From contig JAIRTL010000098.1 in the NCBI GenBank assembly GCA_031254915.1, positions 1-49,291 of the forward strand: a stretch of 49,291 nt of DNA, given 5' to 3'. The position numbers and the translations under genes were made by a program. Position 1 is the stretch's first letter; the number at the start of each line of letters is the position of its first letter. Origin of the DNA: Planctomycetota bacterium (GTDB lineage Bacteria; Planctomycetota; SZUA-567). This document shows positions 19,544 to 27,880 of this stretch, piece by piece. Under the pieces are notes generated by a model, which worked only from the letters and a program-made list of their open reading frames with translations, searched no databases and had not been told where the DNA came from.

Positions 19544-20797
19544 CTAACGTTCCATCCATACCAGCAAGATAAGGGCGAGGACAGTTGCGGCGGTGAGAGG
19601 ATACCAGACGCCGGCGGTGGGAATAAGCGTACCCGACTCCCACATTCCTCTGCCGACCAAGCGAAGTCCGTAGAAAATGCCGGCGATGAATACCAATGTG
19701 GCGACGGTATGAATATAGCTGGCGCCGCGGCCTCTGAGCATTCTCCCCATGCAGATGCTGAAGCCGAATACGACGAGGATGCAACAAGCTGCGGGATCAG
19801 CGAGACGCCAGTGCATTTCGAACCGCGCTCCCGCGTAATCCTCCGCGAGAATCTCGAGGTCCTTCCACGAACACACGGAATCGCCCATGGTCTGGCGCTC
19901 GATCATCGCCGGAGTGATTCGTGTCGCCACAGGATCCCGCCATTCGCCCGACCATCTTGAAAATCGGGTGAAGGTTTGTATCTCCGCATTTTGTAGGGGC
20001 ATCCATTGCCAGCCGCTTCCGGATCTTGACGGTTCGAGCCTGGCATGAGAGGCGCGATAGGCCAAGAAGTCGTTGTCGCCCAGCGAGACGTCGCCGCGCC
20101 GGAATTTTTCCAAATCGCGGACTTCCAGAATAATGTTGTGGGCGATGTTGTTCGCCGTGAACAAGCCTATGGCGGCGGTCTGAAACGTATCGGTGTTGAT
20201 GATGGATATGTTCACAGGCAGCGTGTACCGCGATTTTAAGCGGTTGTTTATCGCCGTATGGGTCCGCACCATCGCTGGCAGAAAATGATCGCGCGTGACG
20301 AAAAAACCGGCCGAGACGATGAACGCCGGCAAGAGCAGGGGGATGAGCGTCCGTTTCACGGGTATCCCCGACGCCCTAAGTACGGTGAATTCGTTGTTTC
20401 CGCGCGGTCCGGCGAACGATGCCGTCACAGTGATGCCGGCGGCGACGACGACGGCGAAAGGAAACATGAACTGAAAGATGAGCGAGGGAACGAATGAACC
20501 GTAGAATCTCGCGAACAGAATGGCGATTTCATAAAATCCGAGGTTTTCCTCGCGGCCGAGCACGACGAAATCGTCGAAGCGCTGGAACAGATCGCCAATA
20601 GTCACAAGCGCCATGAGCGCCACCAGGAGAAGTATGAAAATTCGCAGGAACGCGATCGAATAATACCAATCCAGGCGCCGAAGCCCGAATGGGAGCCATG
20701 TGCGCAGTCGCGGCTTGAAAAAGGTCGTTCGCGCGGAAAACTGTTCGGCGACAGGTACGGTTGGCGCTGCTGGATCAGACAATACGCGTGTCTCCAC
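19544..20797 (-). CDS. LptF/LptG-type LPS export permease
   Basis: An inner-membrane permease of the YjgP/YjgQ family, 417 aa, which together with LptB and LptC extracts LPS for transport to the outer membrane. Membrane helices lie near residues 45-70, 95-130 and 145-170, then a large periplasmic domain (about 185-345), then three C-terminal helices. The block PRGNNEFTVLRASGIPVKRT matches the conserved cytoplasmic coupling helix. Only one such gene is here, so it cannot be assigned as LptF or LptG; a partner may lie elsewhere. The start is GTG with no strong ribosome-binding site. It lies between the zinc-ribbon gene and msbA. Confidence 0.82.
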   Translation of the reverse strand: METRVLSDPAAPTVPVAEQFSARTTFFKPRLRTWLPFGLRRLDWYYSIAFLRIFILLLVALMALVTIGDLFQRFDDFVVLGREENLGFYEIAILFARFYGSFVPSLIFQFMFPFAVVVAAGITVTASFAGPRGNNEFTVLRASGIPVKRTLIPLLLPAFIVSAGFFVTRDHFLPAMVRTHTAINNRLKSRYTLPVNISIINTDTFQTAAIGLFTANNIAHNIILEVRDLEKFRRGDVSLGDNDFLAYRASHARLEPSRSGSGWQWMPLQNAEIQTFTRFSRWSGEWRDPVATRITPAMIERQTMGDSVCSWKDLEILAEDYAGARFEMHWRLADPAACCILVVFGFSICMGRMLRGRGASYIHTVATLVFIAGIFYGLRLVGRGMWESGTLIPTAGVWYPLTAATVLALILLVWMER

Positions 20798-20848
20798 AAG
20801 GGCGGAAGCCGGCAGGGGCGGGAGGATATTCCTGATTTATGACGATGG

Positions 20849-22549
20849 TCATTTCTTCATCACCAGTCGCATGGCCTTTCCGCAGTTGGTGCAATTGACG
20901 ACGGCGCCGACCTTGTCCACCGCTTGCATGCCCTGGGTTTTGCAGCGTGGACACGTGTACCTGATCAAGATGGTCGTATTTCCGGCCTCCGGTTTCGCCG
21001 TGCCTTTTTCCTGTTCCGGTTCCGGCTGTTGAGCGAGCGGGACCGGCGACGCGCCCTTTTCCTGCGGCCCGGGCGCTGGTTCGGGATCTTCGAAGCCGAA
21101 GGAAATGGACGGCTTCGGTTCGCCGTGCCGCTCACCGCCTATCACGTTGCTGTCCTCCGATTCGGTTGATTTTTCCATCACATCGGAGGATCCGAAGAGG
21201 ATGGGCGCAGGGATCGCCAGTTTGTCCGGAATCGAAGGCGATGAATCCGCTCCGTCGCCTCCTTGGAGGGGAGTATCTGCGGTGGGCCAGAGTGAGTCGC
21301 TGATGCGGATTTCACCCGCACCGGACGACTTCGGTTGCTGCGGTTTGTCCGCTTCAATATGTGGAGGCGGAATAAACTGTCCGGGAGGCATCGCGGGCGG
21401 CACTATCCGCCCCGCCGGCATTGTCTCGAGCAAGGACGTCTTCATGCCTTCGATCTGGGTCTCCAGTAGCCCCGTCGTAGTGGAGAATGGCGGCATGGAC
21501 GTTTCGGAGGACGGCGCGGCGTGCTTGGTCGCGCCTGCGTCTCCCGAAAGGGAAAGGGGAATCGGCGCCGGCGGCTCTTTGCCGAATGGCGAAAACTCTT
21601 TGCCGGTCTTTTCGCTCCCCGAGCCCCGATCTTCGGTCTGCGGCTCGGGCAGGGGACCGAAAGAGATAGTTTTCCCGGCCGGCTTTGGCGGTTGTTCAAC
21701 CGCCTTCTCAAACGGCATGGCCTTGTCGATCGCTTCCATCGCGCTTTCAAAGGAAAGCGGCTTGCCCGGCGCCGGTGGTTGGGCTTCAGCCGCTTCCGGT
21801 GGACGCTTGCCCGGAACCGCCGCGACGTCGGATTTGCGACCCTCGGCGGGAATGCGCGTCTCACTGCCGCTTACCGTCCCGATCGGATTCGCGGCGTCCC
21901 AGTTGCTCGCCGCGTTGGAAACGAGAACCGATTCAAACAGCGGCATTTCGGCGTCTGACAGCTCCTCCTCAATTTGCGGCTCCATCGCTTCCGAAGACAA
22001 CCCGGCGACGAGGTTGCTCAATCCGGAGTCCAATCCGGACGCTTTGAGTTCCTCGCCGGGCGTATCCGGTCCAAACGTAATCGGACCGGCTTTTTTACGC
22101 CGAATCGCGAGGAGGCCGGAATCCATATCGGCCGAAACGTCCTTTGCGAACGGATTGTCCTCGATTCCGGATTTTGCAACCGGCGCCGCGTCCGGAGTGG
22201 AGGATACTCCGGACGGAAAAATCGACTTTAAAGAGGCTCCGGGAGGTTCCGGGCGGGTGCCGTCGGTAGGTAGATCGTTTTCCGGCGCTTCAGCGGCGGC
22301 GGCAAGTTCCTTCTGGGCGGAGCGAGACGCGGATTCGGTAGGGCGAATGACTGCGGCCGATTCGTCGGTAGCCTCGGACCTGGTTTTCACCTGGCTGGCC
22401 GCGAGTTCCGCCTCGATCGTGACAACAAGTCGGGTCCCGTCCATGGTGAGGCCGGTAACCCTGGCGCCCTCGGCGATGAGTTCCATAGAGATGTGCCGTG
22501 CCGGCTCGCCTTTCGCGGCGGGATCGTTGTGCGCAGCCTTGTCGGTCAT
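20849..22549 (-). CDS. Low-complexity protein with a C-terminal zinc ribbon (unknown function)
   Basis: A 566-aa protein of unknown role. About residues 1-525 are a long Pro/Glu/Ser/Ala-rich disordered region. The last 40 residues form a compact zinc ribbon: CPRC, then about 20 residues, then CTNC, then MRLVMKK. The ribbon resembles zinc-finger modules of MJ0042 or double-zinc-ribbon type. No signal peptide or membrane helix is seen. The ATG at 22549 has GGAG 7 nt upstream; an ORF start at 22585 was not used. It sits between AICAR transformylase and lptF/G, in the same direction. A 560-codon antisense frame over it is an artefact of GC-biased codons. Confidence 0.7.
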   Translation of the reverse strand: MTDKAAHNDPAAKGEPARHISMELIAEGARVTGLTMDGTRLVVTIEAELAASQVKTRSEATDESAAVIRPTESASRSAQKELAAAAEAPENDLPTDGTRPEPPGASLKSIFPSGVSSTPDAAPVAKSGIEDNPFAKDVSADMDSGLLAIRRKKAGPITFGPDTPGEELKASGLDSGLSNLVAGLSSEAMEPQIEEELSDAEMPLFESVLVSNAASNWDAANPIGTVSGSETRIPAEGRKSDVAAVPGKRPPEAAEAQPPAPGKPLSFESAMEAIDKAMPFEKAVEQPPKPAGKTISFGPLPEPQTEDRGSGSEKTGKEFSPFGKEPPAPIPLSLSGDAGATKHAAPSSETSMPPFSTTTGLLETQIEGMKTSLLETMPAGRIVPPAMPPGQFIPPPHIEADKPQQPKSSGAGEIRISDSLWPTADTPLQGGDGADSSPSIPDKLAIPAPILFGSSDVMEKSTESEDSNVIGGERHGEPKPSISFGFEDPEPAPGPQEKGASPVPLAQQPEPEQEKGTAKPEAGNTTILIRYTCPRCKTQGMQAVDKVGAVVNCTNCGKAMRLVMKK

Positions 22550-22586
22550 AGGAGAACTCCATTCTTCGCTGGGGAAAAACGGCATG

Positions 22587-23870
22587 TCAATGCTTGAACG
22601 CCCTCTGGCCCGTGAAGGTCATGGCCATGCCGTGTTCGTTCGCTGCCTCGATAATTCCAGCGTCGGCGATGGACCCGCCGGGTTGAATGATGGCGGCGGT
22701 TCCATGGCCTGCGATCGCATCTATGCCGTCCCGTTTTGGGAAAAAAGCGTCCGACACGGCGGACGACCCGACCAACCCGCCCCTTAACGTTTCCGCCCGC
22801 TCCCGGATCTCCCTGGCGCTTCCGGCCGGGAGTTCGCCCGCGCGTTCCTTGAGGTCGACCTCAAAGCACAGGCAGCCGTAACGCCGGAAAGCGAGGTCAT
22901 CCGCCTTTTTTTTATACGCCTTGAATATGGCGATTTCGGCGACGCCGACGCGGTCTTGTTCGCCCGCGCCGATGGCAACAGTCGTCTCGTCCTTGACGAA
23001 GAGCACGGAATTCGACGCCACCGCCTGCTCCACCTGCCACCCGAACAGCATATCGGCCTTTTCGCCCTCTGTCGGTTCGCGCGCGATACGCACCACGCAC
23101 CCGTCTTCCGTTTTCGCTTCCGCCGGCAGAAAGTCGGCGGCGCTCAGGATGCGGTTAAGCGGCGACTGCTGAACGACGAGGCCGCCGTCCACGAGCGACT
23201 TGAAGTCGACGAAGCGCATGGGCGCATAGTCGCGGATGCGGTCGAGACGGCCGATTTTGACGATCCGGAGGTTTTTCCGCTTTTTCAGGATCTCGAGGGC
23301 GCCGCCTTCGTAATCCGGGGCGGCGACGACTTCAAGATAATTCCGCGACATCAATTCGGCGGCATCCTTGTCGACCACAATATTGAAGATCGCCGCACCG
23401 CCGAAGGCGGCCAACCGGTCGGCGGCGTTGGCCTTCTCGTAGGCGTCCGCCGCTGTCGAACCGTAGCTTGCACCAGAGGGGTTGTTGTGTTTCATGATCA
23501 TCGCGGCAGGTCTGGCGTCGAAGTAGCGCATGGCGTTTAGCGCGCTGTCGATGTCGGTGAGGTTGGTTTTGCCTGGATGCTTGCCGAACTGGAGCATGTC
23601 GGACTCGGAAAGGCAGGAAACGAGTCCATTCCCGGGGCAGATGAATGTACAGCCGCCAAGCGTCAAATTGCCGGTGACGAGTTCGTACAGGGCGGCTTCT
23701 TGGCCGGGGTTTTCTCCGTACCGCAACCCCTTCTTTATGGAATCGCCGTCATCGTCGAGCTCCCAGGTTCGCTTCCGGTAAACCAGTTTTTGATCGCCGA
23801 ATGAAATCGTGATGTCGTCAGGGAAATGATCATCCATGACGGTTCTGTACATCGCTTTTATGTCTGGCAT
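22587..23870 (-). CDS. AICAR transformylase, stand-alone (no IMP cyclohydrolase domain)
   Basis: The 427-aa protein matches only the AICAR formyltransferase part of PurH, which formylates AICAR in the penultimate step of IMP synthesis. Recognisable blocks are LRYGENPGQEAALY near residue 48, MIMKHNNPSGASYG (the catalytic KHxNPxG region), RFVDFKSLVDGGLVVQQSPLN, the AFFPKRDGID block, and the C-terminal AMTFTGQRAFKH. Typical fused PurH is about 520-590 aa with an N-terminal cyclohydrolase. Here that domain is missing and the gene starts directly with MPDIKAMYRTVMDDHF. The cyclohydrolase must be encoded elsewhere or be an analogous enzyme such as PurO. A hairpin (23893-23913) precedes the gene. 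Confidence 0.88.
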   Translation of the reverse strand: MPDIKAMYRTVMDDHFPDDITISFGDQKLVYRKRTWELDDDGDSIKKGLRYGENPGQEAALYELVTGNLTLGGCTFICPGNGLVSCLSESDMLQFGKHPGKTNLTDIDSALNAMRYFDARPAAMIMKHNNPSGASYGSTAADAYEKANAADRLAAFGGAAIFNIVVDKDAAELMSRNYLEVVAAPDYEGGALEILKKRKNLRIVKIGRLDRIRDYAPMRFVDFKSLVDGGLVVQQSPLNRILSAADFLPAEAKTEDGCVVRIAREPTEGEKADMLFGWQVEQAVASNSVLFVKDETTVAIGAGEQDRVGVAEIAIFKAYKKKADDLAFRRYGCLCFEVDLKERAGELPAGSAREIRERAETLRGGLVGSSAVSDAFFPKRDGIDAIAGHGTAAIIQPGGSIADAGIIEAANEHGMAMTFTGQRAFKH

Positions 23871-23892
23871 TCGCTTTTCCCAATAAAATTCA

Positions 23893-23913
23893 CGGAGGCG
23901 GGCGTCGCCTCCG
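23893..23913 (-). terminator. Perfect 8-bp hairpin between mtaB and the AICAR transformylase gene
   Basis: CGGAGGCG (23893-23900) pairs with CGCCTCCG (23906-23913) around a 5-nt loop. It lies about 50 nt after the mtaB stop and about 23 nt before the transformylase start on the minus strand. It may end mtaB transcription or regulate the purine gene. No T run follows directly. Confidence 0.45.
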
Positions 23914-23963
23914 AAAATCGGATTGTTTCCTGAGAATCATATTAAATAAATCGCATCCGCAGG

Positions 23964-25244
23964 TCAAGGAAAAGGGCGCTCCACAAATGTCGGGATCGAT
24001 TCCGCGGCAAGGTGGGCGCCCGACGCGGCAATGATCCGTATCTTCTGGACGGAATTGATCGGAAGACCGTTTCCCGGGACGGATGTGCGCAGATACCGGT
24101 CGCACAAGCCTTCCCCGTTCTTTTCCACGACAATTCGCTCCTCCAAACCGACCAGCGACGCGGCGTAGCATTCTGCCAGTTCGTCGCCGAAGTCGATGAG
24201 TCGGCGCCTCCGCGACTCGATTTCGCGGTTGGATGCTGTCTGGCGCATCGACGCTGCCGGAGTGCCGGGACGCGGACTGAACAGAAAAACGTGAAGCCGC
24301 GAGAAGCCAGCCTCACGGCAAAGGGATTGCGTATTCAGAAACGCCGTTTCGTCCTCCCCGGGAAAACCGACGATCACGTCGGTCGTTATCGATGGCAGAG
24401 GAACGCGCGCACGGATCTTTTCGACAAGGCGGAGAAAACTGTCCGCTGTATATCTGCGTCCCATCGCCTTAAGCACCAAGTCGTTTCCGGACTGAAGCGG
24501 TAAATGGATATGGCGACAAATCGCGTCATGGCTGGCGATCGCGTCTAGCAGGCGGTCGTCGACATACGTCGGTTCCACCGACCCGAGCCGGAGGCGCGCC
24601 AGGCCAGGCGTATCCGCGATGCGCAGCGAGAGGTCGGCGAGTCCGATGCCGCCACGACGATATGCGCCTATGTTGATGCCGGTAAGAACCAGTTCCCGGT
24701 ATTCGTTGCCGATCAGGCGCGCCGCCTCCTCGAACACTGATTCCGGATCGCGGCTTTCCGGCGCTCCCCGTGCGTATGGCACGGCGCAATAAGTGCAGAA
24801 ATTGTCACAGCCGTCCTGGACTTTGAGAAATGCGCGGGTGTGTCCGTGAAAGGAAGATATTTTCAACGCGAAGCGATCGGATTCAGGGGGCGGGAGCGGG
24901 CGTTCTTCCGCCAGCGCCCTTGCGGCGGCGGCGATGCCGTGTTTGGCGGCGTTGCGCACCCGCAATCCATCCTTCGACAGTTCCGTGGTCCATGCCTCAT
25001 CGAGGTCGACGGCGCAGCCGGTGATGATGGGAATGATGCCGGGATTGGCCCGGACCGCCTTCCGGATCGCGTTGCGGCAACTCGCTCCCGCTCTTCCGGT
25101 GACGGCGCAGGTGTTCGTAATCAACAAATCCGCGCTTTGCGGATCATGGACTTCCTCGAACCCGTCGGCGAGGAGCGCTTCCCGCATTGCCTGGGATTCG
25201 TATTGATTTGATTTGCAGCCAAAGGTCTGAAGAAAAAAACGCAT
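23964..25244 (-). CDS. mtaB: tRNA t6A37 methylthiotransferase MtaB
   Basis: This radical-SAM enzyme converts t6A at position 37 of ANN-decoding tRNAs to ms2t6A. It is 426 aa. The MTTase domain has C10 in FGCKSNQYES, cysteine in NTCAVTG and cysteine in ITGCAVD. The radical-SAM motif is CDNFCTYC. Then HLPLQSGNDLVLKAMGRRYTADSFL and SITTDVIVGFPGEDETAF are typical of the MtaB/YqeV clade. A degenerate TRAM-like tail follows. The ATG at 25244 begins the conserved MRFFLQTFGC; an alternative ATG at 25271 would overlap the map remnant, and neither has a strong ribosome-binding site. It follows the broken map gene in the same direction. Confidence 0.93.
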   Translation of the reverse strand: MRFFLQTFGCKSNQYESQAMREALLADGFEEVHDPQSADLLITNTCAVTGRAGASCRNAIRKAVRANPGIIPIITGCAVDLDEAWTTELSKDGLRVRNAAKHGIAAAARALAEERPLPPPESDRFALKISSFHGHTRAFLKVQDGCDNFCTYCAVPYARGAPESRDPESVFEEAARLIGNEYRELVLTGINIGAYRRGGIGLADLSLRIADTPGLARLRLGSVEPTYVDDRLLDAIASHDAICRHIHLPLQSGNDLVLKAMGRRYTADSFLRLVEKIRARVPLPSITTDVIVGFPGEDETAFLNTQSLCREAGFSRLHVFLFSPRPGTPAASMRQTASNREIESRRRRLIDFGDELAECYAASLVGLEERIVVEKNGEGLCDRYLRTSVPGNGLPINSVQKIRIIAASGAHLAAESIPTFVERPFP

Positions 25245-25260
25245 GTCGTGTCCGGAGGGG

Positions 25261-26013
25261 TTATGGTGCATGTGCGAAGACGGGAACTATTTCACTCCCG
25301 TCGCGGATATCGATGATTGTTTCCTCAAAGTGCGCCGACATGGCTCCGCCAATGGTGACGAGGGTCCAGCCGTCCTCCTTTTCCCGTATGGCGCCGGCGC
25401 AGATGATTGGCTTGATGATGATGACGGATCTCCTCTCAAATCTGTCTTTGTTGTCGCTTTCGGCGAAATTCGGCACTTCCGGCTGTTCGTGAAGTCGCAG
25501 GCCGACGCCATGGCCGCAAAGGGCGTGGATAACGGAAAACCCTATATCCAGTCACCACCTCCTGGATTACACCTCCAAGCGCCGCGAGCGCCATGCCGGG
25601 ACGAGTCTCGCGGATGGCGGTGCGGCAGGCGACGATGGCGCATTCCGCCAGATGGGACGTTTCCGCGTCCACCGGCGGCAAGGCGACCACCCGGGTGGCG
25701 TCGGCGACAAAGCCGCACCGGTCCGCCGCAAGGTCCAATTGCACCAAGTCGCCGTCCTGGAGAATTCTCGAACCGGGGATTCCATGCACGGCTTCGCCGC
25801 TGACGCTGATGCACAACTGGCCAGGGAAATCATATTCCCTCACCGGCGTCGCCTCGGCGCCCGCCTCGTCGAGGAGAATCGCGCCGAGGCGGTCGAGAGT
25901 TCGTATGTCGTCACCCAGGGTTGCGCGGCGGCGCACAGTTCGTCCAGCGTCCACGCGACAATGCCGCTGATTTCCCGCAGTCCCTGGCGATCGAAATCAT
26001 TTTTGACAATCAA
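25261..26013 (-). pseudogene. map: Methionine aminopeptidase, frameshifted and lacking a metal ligand
   Basis: Three frames join into one type I methionine aminopeptidase. Frame 1 starts at TTG 26013 (AAGGCGG upstream) and reads IVKNDFDRQGLREISGIV to TTYEL. A shift at the CTCTC tract (25895-25899) opens frame 2, DRLGAILLDEAG through GEAVHGIPG, LVQLDLAADRCGFVADATR and IQEVVTGY. An extra base near 25543 opens frame 3, GFSVIHALCGHGVGLRLHEQ to FEETIIDI. Both metal aspartates and the CGHG histidine survive. But the TIEP glutamate is Lys (IIIKP, AAG at 25411-25413), and the HTIV histidine is Glu. An active map must exist elsewhere if this one is not functional. It lies between SDR and mtaB genes. 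Confidence 0.85.
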
Positions 26014-26026
26014 AAAACAACCGCCT

Positions 26027-26770
26027 TCAGAACGTATTCGCGCCATTGACGCAAAATTGCTGGCCGCTGATGAAGTTCGTCTCTTCGCGCGCCAGATAGC
26101 TCGCCGCCGACGCGACGTCTTCGGGAACTCCCTGCCGACCCATGGGAACCTTGGCGCGATATGCTTCCAGGTCGGCGGATTCCGCGTCGGAATGCCGTTC
26201 CGTTGGTATCCAGCCGGGAGCGATGGAGTTGATCGCGATGTTCCAGGGCCCAAACTCCAGTGCCCATGTCCGTGTAAGCCCGAGAAGCGCGCTTTTGGCC
26301 GCGATGTACGGTGAGAAGATCGGCCGGTAATTTTCCGTCACTTCGCTGCCTATATTGATGACTTTTCCCCAACGCGCCTGTTTCATCGGAGCGATGAGTT
26401 CCTGCATCAGATACACCGGCGCCTTGATGAAAAAGTCGATCTGGTCCGCGAAGTCCTGCCAGGAATATTCCTCGAGCGGCCGCTCCGGCTGCGGGCCGGT
26501 CGCGTTGTTGACCAGGATTTCGACCGACCCCCAGGTATTTCGTATTTCCGCCAGCATGGCTTTGACGTCGTCGAGGTTGGTTACGTCGGCGCGAAACGCC
26601 TTCGCCTCGCCCCCTTCGGCGATGATCCCCTGCGCAACTTTGTCGGCCAGGTTCTGGCTGTGGCAATAGTTCACGGCAACCCGGAAGCCGTCTTTCCCGA
26701 GACGCCTGGCGATGGCGGCGCCAAGTCCGCGCGCCGCGCCCGTGACGAGAACCACGCGTTTTTTTTCCAT
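26027..26770 (-). CDS. SDR-family oxidoreductase (FabG-like)
   Basis: A 247-aa NAD(P)-dependent short-chain dehydrogenase/reductase. The cofactor motif VTGAARGLGAAIARRLG lies at about residues 8-24. NNATG follows near residue 87. The catalytic set is visible as Ser in INIGSEVTENY, then Tyr and Lys in SPYIAAKSALLG. The C-terminus FISGQQFCVNGANTF is like FabG-type reductases. The ATG at 26770 has AAGGA 5 nt upstream. It starts the minus-strand run with map* and mtaB (13 nt before map*). FabG, a sugar reductase or a xenobiotic reductase all remain possible. Upstream lies the 26.9-kb copy of the dispersed repeat. Confidence 0.85.
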   Translation of the reverse strand: MEKKRVVLVTGAARGLGAAIARRLGKDGFRVAVNYCHSQNLADKVAQGIIAEGGEAKAFRADVTNLDDVKAMLAEIRNTWGSVEILVNNATGPQPERPLEEYSWQDFADQIDFFIKAPVYLMQELIAPMKQARWGKVINIGSEVTENYRPIFSPYIAAKSALLGLTRTWALEFGPWNIAINSIAPGWIPTERHSDAESADLEAYRAKVPMGRQGVPEDVASAASYLAREETNFISGQQFCVNGANTF

Positions 26771-27184
26771 AGTCATCCTTTCGGATTCTGGGAAAAGCAT
26801 ACTCGCCGCGCACGTTCGGCAACGAGGAGTTTGCTGTCCATATGCCGCCGCTACTTTCCACTTCTGGAAATCGTATCCCGTTCACGGCCCGGAGTGGCGA
26901 TTCCTTCAACTGTGAGCAGCCATGGAATGGCCGAGGGAAACAGATGTGGAACGGGGCAACCCCCATCCCCATTTGCGCAATTTCGGGCCGCGCCCGGGAT
27001 ATCCAATCGTGGCGCGTTTGTTGAGAGCTGGAAAACGGATCCCCATGTTTTCAAGGCGCATCGGTATGCTCAAGCTTAAACAATGCGTCGACGCTGAAAA
27101 GAGATTTTTTCCCAAAGACGAATCCGTAGAATATTTGCCCTGGCGAATGAAACGCGACGCAAACCGGAGAGGAAGGGGAAGAGG
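26771..27184. other. 414-bp spacer holding the longest dispersed repeat copy
   Basis: This divergent spacer between the SDR and nuclease genes contains the repeat at 26874-27004. I find no gene. Flanking bases 26771-26873 and 27005-27184 should contain the two promoters, but I see no clear -10/-35 pair. A run of A and T around 27097-27110 is the only AT-rich part. Confidence 0.55.
26874..27004 (+). repeat. Dispersed mini-hairpin repeat, longest copy
   Basis: About 131 bp. Its 3' part (26917-27004) matches 42797-42880 with roughly nine differences. Its 5' part (26874-26932) matches 9942-9999. It contains three small hairpins, each with a 3-nt loop: GCCAT-GGA-ATGGC (26919-26931), GGGG-CAA-CCCC (26953-26963) and CGGGC-CGC-GCCCG (26984-26996). 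It does not match the transposase remnant and encodes nothing. Confidence 0.8.
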
Positions 27185-27868
27185 ATGGCTAAGCGACGCA
27201 TCAAACGGAGCAGGGCGTTGAGGCGAAAACCGCGCGGCTGGCTTTCCGTTGTCTCCATTTTCATCACGCTTACGCTCGTCTTTCTCGTATCGGATGCCGA
27301 CAACGGCGATTACGTCGACGATCCGGCGCGCATCTTCGCCGCTTTCGCGGAGCTTGATCTCGATCTCGAAGGGGCGGTTCGTATGCGTGCGAGCCCGCTT
27401 CCTCCTTCAACACCCCCCCCGGAGGCGCCATGGCGTCTGATACAGGAGGTCGTGGACGGCGATAGCATCAAGTTGAACGACGGCGAGACAGTGAGGTTGC
27501 TTGGTATAGACGCGCCTGAAACGGGCGTCAATCGAAAATTGAACGATGATCTGCGAAAGATGTCGATATCGGTTCGTGACCGGGATCTGGTCGCCCTGGG
27601 TCGGGAATCGGCCATGTTCGCGCGCCGAATAGCCGGAGACCGACGCTGCTGGCTCGAGTACGAGCGTGAAAAAACGGACCAATACGGACGGACTCTCGCC
27701 TATGTCCACCTCGAGGACGGAACAATCCTCAACGAGGTTATGCTTCGCGGCGGATACGCCAAGGTATACCTGAGCCAATCCTTCACATATAAAAAGCGCT
27801 ATGTCGTTTTTCAAAAAGAAGCGCAATTTCGCAAGCGGGGTTTATGGAGGGATGGTGCGACGCGGTGA
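27185..27868 (+). CDS. Membrane-anchored thermonuclease-family protein (SNase domain)
   Basis: A 227-aa protein with a basic N-terminus and one membrane helix (about residues 20-38), so the nuclease domain probably faces the periplasm or outside. The staphylococcal nuclease-like fold spans about residues 82-225. Catalytic residues are visible: Arg and Glu in GETVRLLGIDAPE and Arg in QYGRTLAY, matching R35, E43 and R87 of staphylococcal nuclease. The start has GGAAGAGG upstream. It stands alone and converges on the flagellar cluster, with 12 nt between stop codons. A role in DNA degradation or uptake is inferred from the family. Confidence 0.85.
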   Translation: MAKRRIKRSRALRRKPRGWLSVVSIFITLTLVFLVSDADNGDYVDDPARIFAAFAELDLDLEGAVRMRASPLPPSTPPPEAPWRLIQEVVDGDSIKLNDGETVRLLGIDAPETGVNRKLNDDLRKMSISVRDRDLVALGRESAMFARRIAGDRRCWLEYEREKTDQYGRTLAYVHLEDGTILNEVMLRGGYAKVYLSQSFTYKKRYVVFQKEAQFRKRGLWRDGATR

Positions 27869-27880
27869 GACGCGGTGCGC

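Noticed and set aside
21105-22787. 560-codon plus-strand frame
   Set aside because: It lies antisense to the zinc-ribbon gene, is a product of GC-biased codons, has no ribosome-binding site, and matches no family.
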